Origin: GCA-2862585 sp965661345
Lineage (GTDB): Bacteria > Bacteroidota > Bacteroidia > Flavobacteriales > UBA7312
Direction of reading: 5' to 3'
DNA: 58,498 nucleotides
Assembly: GCA_965661345.1 (NCBI GenBank)
Contig: CBFIDK010000009.1
Location: 1-58,498, forward strand
The notes beneath the pieces were generated by a model. It made no database searches. It was not told the DNA's origin and saw nothing but the letters and a program-made list of their open reading frames with translations. This document shows positions 52,246-58,498 of this stretch, in pieces (position 1 is the stretch's first letter; each line of letters opens with the position of its first letter). The position numbers were made by a program, and so were the translations under genes.

Positions 52246-53403
52246 ATGGGTTGTTCAGGATGTTCGACAAAATCGTGTGGCAGCAGCCTTCCCAGAGGCT
52301 GTAAAAATAACGGAAACTGTGGCTCCGGAGGCTGTAACCAACTCTCTGTATTTAACTGGCTTTCTGATATTCAAATTTCAAACGAAAAAGAACAGTTTGA
52401 TGGTGTTGAAATTCGGTTTAAAGGCAGTAGAAAAGAATTTTTCATAAACAAAGATAAACTGCCTCTAGTTGTTGGCGATGTTGTTGCGGTAGAAAGCAGT
52501 CCAGGTCATGATATTGGAGTTGTATCAATTGTCGGTGAGCTAACAAAACTTCAAATGAAAAAGAAGTTAAAATCATCTTCAACAGACGGCCTTAAAGCAA
52601 TTTACAGAAAAGCAAGCGAAAAGGATATTGAAAAATGGCGTGAAGCAACAGCTTTAGAGGATTCCACCATGTATGGTGCAAGAAAAATTGCCGAATATTT
52701 AGGGCTTGAAATGAAGATTAGCGATGTGGAATATCAAGGAGATAAAACTAAAGCTACATTTTATTACACCGCCAAAGGTCGGGTTGATTTTAGAGAATTA
52801 GTTAAGCGCCTTTCCACGGAGTTTAGAATACGAATAGAAATGAAGCAAATAGGCGCCCGGCAAGAGTCTGCCAGATTAGGCGGTATTGGTGCTTGTGGAA
52901 GAGAACTGTGTTGCTCGTCTTGGTTAACGGATTTTAGAACAGTAAGCACCTCATCTGCTAGGTATCAACAATTGTCCATTAACCCCCAAAAATTAGCTGG
53001 TCAGTGCGGTAAATTAAAATGTTGTCTAAACTTTGAGCTTGATGGATATATGGAAGGAATTAAAGAATTTCCAAGTCCACAAACAAAGATCAAAACAAAC
53101 GCTGGCAATTGTTCATTTGTTAAAATGGATATCTTTCAACGTAAAGTATGGTACGCCTATGACGACCCTTCAAAAGGCCCAATAGTTGAGCTTCCTTTGG
53201 ATTATGTCAATGAGGTAATTGAAAAAAATAAAGACGGTATAATCATCGATAAACTTGAGCGCTTCGACACAAGCCTTGAACTAGAAAAAAACGATTACGA
53301 AAATGTTGTAGGCCAAGACAGTATTAGTCGATTTGATAATAAAAAGAAGCGTAAACATCCTAATAAGAAACGCTTCAAAAAACAAAAAACAAATACTAAA
53401 TGA
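52246..53403 (+). CDS. ricT: RicT / PSP1-domain Fe-S protein
   Basis: 385 residues. A Cys-rich N-terminus (MGCSGCSTKSCGSS...GNCGSGGC, nine Cys in the first 30 residues) precedes the PSP1 domain; conserved Cys of RicT lie in CGRELCCSSW and CGKLKCCLNFEL. Firmicute RicT forms an Fe-S complex that controls RNA maturation; in Bacteroidota the role is not well defined. The basic C-terminus (KKKRKHPNKKRFKKQK) suggests nucleic-acid contact. Its stop overlaps gldH by 4 nt (ATGA). Confidence 0.88.
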   Translation: MGCSGCSTKSCGSSLPRGCKNNGNCGSGGCNQLSVFNWLSDIQISNEKEQFDGVEIRFKGSRKEFFINKDKLPLVVGDVVAVESSPGHDIGVVSIVGELTKLQMKKKLKSSSTDGLKAIYRKASEKDIEKWREATALEDSTMYGARKIAEYLGLEMKISDVEYQGDKTKATFYYTAKGRVDFRELVKRLSTEFRIRIEMKQIGARQESARLGGIGACGRELCCSSWLTDFRTVSTSSARYQQLSINPQKLAGQCGKLKCCLNFELDGYMEGIKEFPSPQTKIKTNAGNCSFVKMDIFQRKVWYAYDDPSKGPIVELPLDYVNEVIEKNKDGIIIDKLERFDTSLELEKNDYENVVGQDSISRFDNKKKRKHPNKKRFKKQKTNTK

Positions 53404-53876
53404 TAAGAGGGGTATACATAGCGTTAATTGCTTTATTATTTGTCTCCTGCGATTCCAATAGGCTTTATGAAAAGAATATATCCATCGAAAACGATGTATG
53501 GAGCTTAAGTCAGGTTCCTAGTTTTGAATTTGAAAATACGGATACCGTCTCAGATGTACGGTTAATTGTAAATGTTCGTCATTCAAGCATCTATCCTTTT
53601 TCAAACTTATGGCTGTTTATACATACAGAATCTCCCGAAGGCACAAATAGTGTGGATACCCTAGAAACAACCTTATCGCAAAAAGACGGCAAATGGTTGG
53701 GCGATGGCCTCGGAGACATCTGGGATTTACAATCGGACTTTAAAACAGTATGCCTAGAAGAACCTGGAACCTATCGCTTTAAAATTGAACAAGCCATGAG
53801 ACACGGTAACCTATCTAAAATTGAGGCCCTTCCTGGAGTAATGGAAATAGGTTTAAGGATTGAAAATGTAGAATAA
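53400..53876 (+). CDS. gldH: Gliding motility lipoprotein GldH
   Basis: 158 residues. Lipobox LLFVSCDSN; then RLYEKNISIENDVWSLSQVPSFEFE and a beta-sandwich, ending in the GldH-like GLRIENV. It is needed for gliding in Flavobacterium. Its place between ricT and PBP1A is the conserved Bacteroidota order, and it occurs in non-gliding species too. Coupled to ricT. Confidence 0.85.
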   Translation: MIRGVYIALIALLFVSCDSNRLYEKNISIENDVWSLSQVPSFEFENTDTVSDVRLIVNVRHSSIYPFSNLWLFIHTESPEGTNSVDTLETTLSQKDGKWLGDGLGDIWDLQSDFKTVCLEEPGTYRFKIEQAMRHGNLSKIEALPGVMEIGLRIENVE

Positions 53877-53878
53877 TT

Positions 53879-56140
53879 ATGAAAGTTACTTCCATTAAAC
53901 AAAAGGTTTTTTCCATATGGTTGGTTGTTCTAAGCCCAATCATATTATTAACGGTTATTTTGTACCTAACCTCTGTTGGATTTTTTGGTGCCTTGCCATC
54001 TTTTGAAGAGTTAGAAAGCCCAAAAAATAATTTAGCTACAGAAATTATATCATCTGACGGAGTAACCCTTGGGAAATACTTTTTTGAAAACAGAAGTAAG
54101 GTTACATATGACGAGATTTCACCAAAACTTGTACAAGCACTTATCGCTACAGAAGACATTAGGTTTAGAGAACATTCGGGTATTGATGTACGCGCTCTTT
54201 TAAGGGCTATAAAAGGGCAGTTAAGCGGAAGTAGTTCTGGAGGAGCTAGTACTATTACGCAGCAATTGGCTAAAATGCTATTCACCAAAACGCCCGCTTC
54301 TGGCTTTGAAAGGGTAATGCAAAAGTTCAAGGAATGGATAATCGCCGTAAAACTTGAGCGACAATACACTAAAGATGAAATTCTTACCATGTACCTCAAT
54401 AGGTTTGACTTCATTAACAACGCAGTTGGTATCAAATCTGCTGCTCAAATATATTTCAATACAACACCCGCTGAATTATCCTTACAAGAATCTGCAATGT
54501 TAGTAGGAATGCTTAAAAACCCCTCACTATACAACCCAAACAGACGCGCTGAACTAACTGAAAGCAGAAGAAATGTAGTGCTCTCTCAAATGAATAAGTA
54601 TAACTTTATTTCTGAAACTACATTCGATTCTATTTCTGCACTTCCTATTGTACTGGACTTTAAAAAGGCTAGCCACAATGAAGGCTTAGCGCCTTACCTA
54701 AGAGAGTACTTAAGAGGAGAATTAAAAAATTGGTGTGATAATAACCAAAAAGCAGATGGGTCAAATTACAATCTGTACACAGACGGCTTAAAGATTTACA
54801 CTACCATAAATTCAAAAATGCAACAGTACGCTGAAGAAGCTGTACAAGTACATATGTCATCGCTTCAAGATGATTTTTTCACGCATTGGAAAGGGTATAG
54901 CAACGCGCCTTTTCCAAAAGAATTTGATAAAAAACAAATAGACAACATTCTGGAATTAGGCATGAAACGTTCTGAGCGATATAGAAAGCTCAAGGAAAAC
55001 AATGTTTCATTAAGCGAAATAAAAAAAGTCTTTAGAGAAAAAGTTCCCATGTCAGTGTTTTCATGGAAAGGAGAAATTGACACCATTATGAGCCCTATGG
55101 ACTCCATAAGGTATTACAAGTACTTTATCCACTCTGGGATGATGAGTATGGAGCCAAACACGGGTCACGTTAAAGCCTATGTAGGGGGAATTAACTACAA
55201 GCATTTTAAATATGACCATGTAAAAGTTGGTAAACGACAAGTGGGCTCTACCTTCAAACCGTTTTTATATGCCCTAGCACTGCAAGAAGGTTATTCACCC
55301 TGCTTTGAAGTTCCAAACGTACCTGTAGTATTTGAAAAAGAACAATGGGGCTTGCCTGAAAAAGATTGGGTTCCACGAAATTCAGACGATAAATACGAAG
55401 GCCTTATTATGAACCTAAAGTTTGGCTTAGCAAACTCAGTTAATACCATTACCGCTTACATAATGAAGCAGTTTGGCCCACATTCAGTCTTAGACTTGGC
55501 AATGAAAATGGGTATTACTAGTGACCTTTCTCCAGTGCCTTCAATTTGCTTAGGAACCTTTGACCTTTCTGTTTATGAGATGGTGGGAGCATACTCCACA
55601 TTTGTAAATAAAGGAATCTGGACAGAGCCAATTATTGTTGAAAGAATAGAAGATAACAACGGTATATTACTGCAAGAATTTAGCCCTAAAACTAACGAAG
55701 CAATGAGTGAAAAAACCGCAGACCTCATGGTAAGAATGTTGCAAGGTGTTGTTGACGGAGTCTATAATCCTAGAGCAGATGTAACAATGGGTACTGGTGT
55801 TAGGTTAAGAAGAAAATATAAATTCGAAAATGAAATTGGCGGGAAAACTGGAACAACTCAGAATAATTCAGACGGCTGGTTTATGGGAATAACCCCAAAT
55901 CTTGTAACGGGAGTTTGGTCAGGAAATGAAGATAGAAGTGTTCACTTCAGGACTACTTTCTATGGTCAGGGGGCAAATATGGCGCTGCCCATTTGGGCGG
56001 AATACATGAATAGAGTTTATAGTGACACTGCCAGTTTGGGTGTCTATCCTGAAAAATTTGATATCCCACAATCCATTGATTTAATTTCAGATTGTGGCTC
56101 AAAAGATAATGGAACAGTAAATTTTGAAGAAGAATTTTAA
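53879..56140 (+). CDS. Bifunctional penicillin-binding protein 1A
   Basis: 753 residues. N-terminal membrane anchor (VVLSPIILLTVILYLTSV), glycosyltransferase domain (EDIRFREHSGIDVRALLRA with catalytic Glu; GASTITQQLAKM), and transpeptidase domain with SxxK (GSTFKPFLYALA), SxN (NSVNTI) and KTG (GGKTGTT). It polymerises and cross-links peptidoglycan. 2 nt after gldH. Confidence 0.94.
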   Translation: MKVTSIKQKVFSIWLVVLSPIILLTVILYLTSVGFFGALPSFEELESPKNNLATEIISSDGVTLGKYFFENRSKVTYDEISPKLVQALIATEDIRFREHSGIDVRALLRAIKGQLSGSSSGGASTITQQLAKMLFTKTPASGFERVMQKFKEWIIAVKLERQYTKDEILTMYLNRFDFINNAVGIKSAAQIYFNTTPAELSLQESAMLVGMLKNPSLYNPNRRAELTESRRNVVLSQMNKYNFISETTFDSISALPIVLDFKKASHNEGLAPYLREYLRGELKNWCDNNQKADGSNYNLYTDGLKIYTTINSKMQQYAEEAVQVHMSSLQDDFFTHWKGYSNAPFPKEFDKKQIDNILELGMKRSERYRKLKENNVSLSEIKKVFREKVPMSVFSWKGEIDTIMSPMDSIRYYKYFIHSGMMSMEPNTGHVKAYVGGINYKHFKYDHVKVGKRQVGSTFKPFLYALALQEGYSPCFEVPNVPVVFEKEQWGLPEKDWVPRNSDDKYEGLIMNLKFGLANSVNTITAYIMKQFGPHSVLDLAMKMGITSDLSPVPSICLGTFDLSVYEMVGAYSTFVNKGIWTEPIIVERIEDNNGILLQEFSPKTNEAMSEKTADLMVRMLQGVVDGVYNPRADVTMGTGVRLRRKYKFENEIGGKTGTTQNNSDGWFMGITPNLVTGVWSGNEDRSVHFRTTFYGQGANMALPIWAEYMNRVYSDTASLGVYPEKFDIPQSIDLISDCGSKDNGTVNFEEEF

Positions 56141-56150
56141 TACTTAGAAT

Positions 56151-56852
56151 ATGATTAATAAAGAAGTGAGTTCGATTGATGAAGCCATTAGAGGCGTTGA
56201 AAGCAATATGACTTTCATGCTAGGTGGTTTTGGTCTTTGTGGTATTCCTGAAAATTGCATCGCCGCCCTGTCCGAATCAGGAATTAGCGGCTTAACCTGT
56301 ATTTCAAACAATGCTGGTGTAGATGATTTTGGATTAGGATTACTGCTTCAAAAACGACAAATTAAGAAAATGATTTCCTCTTACGTTGGAGAAAATGCTG
56401 AGTTTGAACGCCAAATGCTAAGTGGCGAACTCGAAGTGGATCTTATACCACAAGGGTCGCTAGCGGAAAGGTGTAGAGCCGGAGGAGCGGGTATTCCTGC
56501 TTTTTTCACTCCAGCTGGCTATGGCACAGAGGTTGCTGAAGGAAAAGAAGTAAGAGAGTTTAACGGTCAGCCTCACATTCTTGAAACTGCCCTTGAGGCC
56601 GATTTTGCATTCGTTAAAGCTTGGAAAGGAGATACTGCTGGCAACTTGATATATAAAGGCACTGCACGAAACTTTAACCCCATGATGGCAATGGCAGGTA
56701 AAATAACTGTTGCTGAAGTGGAACATCTTGTGCCTGCAGGTGAGCTAGACCCAGCAAGTATTCATACGCCTGGCATATTTGTACAACGAATTTTTCAGGG
56801 GTCAAACTATGAGAAAAGAATCGAACAACGAACCGTTAGAACTAAAGAATAA
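56151..56852 (+). CDS. scoA: 3-oxoacid CoA-transferase subunit A
   Basis: 233 residues. With subunit B it moves CoA from succinyl-CoA to acetoacetate, allowing ketone-body and branched-chain/aromatic breakdown products to be used. Motifs: MTFMLGGFGLCGIPENCI and SNNAGVDDFGLG; typical SCOT-A fold. 10 nt after PBP1A; its last base is the first base of scoB. Confidence 0.93.
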   Translation: MINKEVSSIDEAIRGVESNMTFMLGGFGLCGIPENCIAALSESGISGLTCISNNAGVDDFGLGLLLQKRQIKKMISSYVGENAEFERQMLSGELEVDLIPQGSLAERCRAGGAGIPAFFTPAGYGTEVAEGKEVREFNGQPHILETALEADFAFVKAWKGDTAGNLIYKGTARNFNPMMAMAGKITVAEVEHLVPAGELDPASIHTPGIFVQRIFQGSNYEKRIEQRTVRTKE

Positions 56853-57508
56853 TGGGATTAGATAAAATAGGTATTGCAAAACGTATTGCAAAAGAATTAA
56901 AAGATGGCTACTACGTAAATTTAGGGATTGGCATTCCCACTCTAGTAGCTAATTATATTCCTGAAGGAATAAGTGTTGAATTTCAGTCTGAAAATGGTGT
57001 GTTGGGCATGGGTCCTTTTCCATTTGATGGTGATGAAGACGCCGATCTAATCAACGCCGGAAAACAAACCATTACCACTCTTGACGGAGCTGTATTTTTT
57101 GATTCTGCCACAAGTTTTTCAATGATAAGAGGTAAACATGTGCAACTAACAGTCTTAGGGGCCATGGAGGTTTCAGAGAATGGCGATATTGCCAATTGGA
57201 AAATTCCTGGTAAAATGGTTAAAGGAATGGGAGGAGCAATGGACTTGGTTGCTTCTGCTGATAATATAATAGTAGCAATGATGCACACCAATAAAGCTGG
57301 TGAAAGCAAGCTGTTGAAAACATGTAGTCTTCCTTTAACTGGTGTTGGTTGTGTTAAAAAAATTGTCACCAATTTAGCAGTAATCGAAGTGGTTTCGGAA
57401 GGCTTTAAGCTAATCGAACGGGCACCTGGTATTAGTGTTGAAGAGATTCAGAACGCTACAGAAGGACATTTGATTATTGAAGGCGCAATCCCAGAAATGG
57501 ATATATAA
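56852..57508 (+). CDS. scoB: 3-oxoacid CoA-transferase subunit B
   Basis: 218 residues. The catalytic Glu is in VEFQSENGVLGMGP, where the CoA thioester forms. GYYVNLGIGIPTLVANYIP is the family start. 1-nt coupling to scoA (TAATG). Its stop codon overlaps the A-run that forms the T-tract of the first small-RNA terminator on the other strand; no plus-strand T-run follows. Confidence 0.93.
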   Translation: MGLDKIGIAKRIAKELKDGYYVNLGIGIPTLVANYIPEGISVEFQSENGVLGMGPFPFDGDEDADLINAGKQTITTLDGAVFFDSATSFSMIRGKHVQLTVLGAMEVSENGDIANWKIPGKMVKGMGGAMDLVASADNIIVAMMHTNKAGESKLLKTCSLPLTGVGCVKKIVTNLAVIEVVSEGFKLIERAPGISVEEIQNATEGHLIIEGAIPEMDI

Positions 57509-57592
57509 AAAAGATGCCAGAGCGTTAACTCTGGCATCCCACTTAACCTTAACAAGTTCATTTATGAAGCGTAAGCGACATTAGCTTTAAGT
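57507..57592 (-). ncRNA. Putative small RNA, unit 1
   Basis: Minus-strand transcript predicted from the -7 box at 57604-57597 to the terminator T-run at 57512-57507, about 85 nt. Terminator arms GATGCCAGAG (57513-57522) and CTCTGGCATC (57529-57538) form a perfect 10-bp stem with a 6-nt loop. The 38 nt before the hairpin are identical in all units. No known RNA family recognised. Confidence 0.6.
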
Positions 57593-57596
57593 ACTA

Positions 57597-57604
57597 CAAA
57601 TCTA
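57597..57604 (-). promoter_or_regulatory. Small-RNA promoter, unit 1
   Basis: TAGATTTG, exact TAnnTTTG; a conserved T-run 17 nt upstream may serve as -33 element. Confidence 0.55.
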
Positions 57605-57718
57605 TAACGAACTTAACTCTTAAAAAAGTATTTTTCGACGACTCATTAAATTATTAGATGTACAGGTATTTTGAGCAGATGAACTGATTTTTAGTAGTCT
57701 TTTATCTCCTTTTCTAAC

Positions 57719-57804
57719 AAAAAAAGATGCCAGAGCGTTAACTCTGGCATCCCACTTAACCTTAACAAGTTCATTTATGAAGCGTAAGCCTCATTGCTTT
57801 AAGA
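57719..57804 (-). ncRNA. Putative small RNA, unit 2
   Basis: As unit 1; terminator arms 57726-57735 and 57742-57751, T-run from 57725-57719. The -7 box is TAGATTTA (57816-57809), one mismatch to consensus, so this copy may be weaker. Confidence 0.55.
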
Positions 57805-57931
57805 ACTATAAATCTATAACGAACTTATCTCTTAAAAAAGTATTTTTCGACGACTCATTAAATTATTAGATGTACAAGCGTTTTGAGCAGATGAACTGAT
57901 TTTCATGAGCATTTTATCTCATTTTTATAAC

Positions 57932-58018
57932 AAAAAAAGATGCCAGAGCGTTAACTCTGGCATCCCACTTAACCTTAACAAGTTCATTTATGAAGCGTAA
58001 GCTATCATTACTTTAAGA
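57932..58018 (-). ncRNA. Putative small RNA, unit 3
   Basis: As unit 1; terminator arms 57939-57948 and 57955-57964, T-run from 57938-57932. The distance from -7 box to hairpin (59 nt) equals that of unit 1. It is nearest to the ABC-transporter gene. Confidence 0.6.
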
Positions 58019-58022
58019 ACAA

Positions 58023-58030
58023 CAAATGTA
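58023..58030 (-). promoter_or_regulatory. Small-RNA promoter, unit 3
   Basis: TACATTTG, exact TAnnTTTG; the free nn positions differ from unit 1 while the fixed ones are kept. Confidence 0.55.
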
Positions 58031-58122
58031 TAACGAACTTTGCCCTTAAAAAAGTGATTTTTGACGACTCATTAAATTATTGGATAGACTGGTCTTATTG
58101 CAAGATGAATGAAAAAAGAAGG

Positions 58123-58498
58123 CTACGCTTTTTGGGTATTCTTCTTAATATTCTCCTTTTTGCCTTCAGGAATAGCAGAAATTAATCGCTGAGTGTATGG
58201 TGTTTTTGCTTCAGAATAAATTTGATCGGCGTCTCCCATTTCTTCAATTTTACCATTTTGCATCACTACCATTCTGTCGCTCATGTATTTAACAACAGAT
58301 AAGTCATGAGAAATGAATATGTAAGTAAGGCCAAACTCTTGCTTCAAATCGTTTAGTAGATTGAGCACCTGGGCTTGGACGGATACATCTAGGGCGGATA
58401 CTGACTCATCACAAATAATAAACTTGGGATTGACGGCTAATGCTCGTGCAATACCTATTCGTTGACGCTGACCACCAGAAAACTCATGTGGATAACGG
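58123..58498 (-). CDS. Oligopeptide/dipeptide ABC transporter ATPase (C-terminal part)
   Basis: The gene enters from the right edge; about 125 C-terminal residues are visible. The ABC signature RYPHEFSGGQRQRIGIARAL, Walker B FIICDESVSALDVS, H-loop IFISHDLSVV and the Opp/Dpp-type end EAKTPYTQRLISAIPEGK identify it. It powers peptide (or nickel) import. It reads toward the small-RNA array on the same strand with no obvious terminator of its own before unit 3. Confidence 0.92.
   Translation of the reverse strand, partial: RYPHEFSGGQRQRIGIARALAVNPKFIICDESVSALDVSVQAQVLNLLNDLKQEFGLTYIFISHDLSVVKYMSDRMVVMQNGKIEEMGDADQIYSEAKTPYTQRLISAIPEGKKENIKKNTQKA

Larger units (their letters stand above)
57507..58113 (-). 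repeat. Three tandem 213-bp repeat units (small-RNA array)
   Basis: The 614-nt gene-free stretch holds three direct repeats with hairpins beginning at 57513, 57726 and 57939, i.e. exactly 213 bp apart both times. In each unit two blocks are highly conserved: a ~70-bp block with the hairpin (57507-57576 in unit 1) and a ~50-bp promoter block, while the DNA between them and beyond varies. The third unit decays towards 58113. Confidence 0.92.

Noticed and set aside
53815..54435. 206-codon open frame on the minus strand
   Set aside because: It lies antisense to PBP1A, whose conserved glycosyltransferase motifs are on the plus strand; no motifs or promoter of its own.
56983..57372. 129-codon open frame on the minus strand
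   Set aside because: Antisense to scoB, which has catalytic motifs; a shadow frame.
57507..58020. Short peptide in the small RNA (ATG ... CAT AAA TGA in units 1 and 2)
   Set aside because: The seven-codon frame of units 1 and 2 is shifted in unit 3 and the conserved block is not codon-structured.
57507..58113. CRISPR array or integron attC array
   Set aside because: Units are 213 bp with long conserved blocks, not 25-40-bp repeats with unique spacers; no cas genes, integrase or cassette ORFs are present. The promoter/terminator layout explains the conservation better.

Overview
The window reads as chromosomal DNA of a marine member of the Bacteroidota, probably order Flavobacteriales. The evidence is: nineteen promoters matching the Bacteroidota -7 element TAnnTTTG, absence of obvious Shine-Dalgarno sites, several proteins with type IX secretion (T9SS) C-terminal domains, the gliding lipoprotein GldH, SusC/TonB-type outer-membrane barrels, and a proteorhodopsin with its retinal-producing oxygenase Blh. 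No phage, insertion sequence, CRISPR array, rRNA or tRNA was recognised. Most genes are ordinary housekeeping loci, interspersed with lineage-specific envelope genes.

Layout. 1-2838: 5' part of a large secreted Cys-rich repeat protein, running off the left edge. 3063-4857: an Ig-like lipoprotein facing an omega-amidase. 4876-8329: succinate dehydrogenase (sdhC-sdhA-sdhB). 8455-13067: aminopeptidase P, a T9SS protein, an orphan helical protein and thiamine-monophosphate kinase. 13177-20303: a complete SUF iron-sulfur assembly operon (sufA, B, C, D, S, E, a DUF59/SufT gene, DUF2480) with a heme-oxygenase-like DUF3050 gene coupled to its end. 20410-22797: an S46 dipeptidyl-peptidase. 22877-24341: a tandem family of small secreted proteins with a near-identical leader cassette and a decayed remnant. 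24453-27319: a methyltransferase and PurF. 27356-31219: a split kynurenine/3-hydroxyanthranilate degradation cluster. 31216-36705: outer-membrane receptors, a Cys-rich lipoprotein and a Zur/Fur-like regulator with a palindromic operator. 37478-39171: blh and proteorhodopsin, divergent from umuDC (39369-41070). 42293-46697: a candidate copper-handling operon: an MbnP-like T9SS protein, an MbnH/MauG-like di-heme enzyme, an HMA metallochaperone, a thioredoxin-like T9SS protein, a barrel and a small membrane ORF. 46852-51005: pheS, cyclophilin, cvpA and pgk. 51094-57508: the Bacteroidota cluster holB-ricT-gldH-PBP1A followed by scoAB. 57507-58113: three tandem 213-bp units, each with a promoter and an intrinsic terminator on the minus strand, read here as a triplicated small-RNA gene. 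58123-58498: C-terminal part of an oligopeptide ABC transporter ATPase.

Two themes run across the window. First, gene packing is extreme: seven of about eleven convergent gene pairs overlap at their stop codons (four by exactly 4 nt), and several -7 boxes lie only 4-7 nt before the start codon, implying leaderless mRNAs. Second, metal handling recurs: SUF and its unusual partners, a Zur-like zinc-uptake locus, and the MbnP/MbnH-like locus. The strongest candidates for something undescribed are the tandem small-RNA array and the MbnP/MbnH operon with surface-secreted MbnP. All identifications come from reading motifs; no database search was run.
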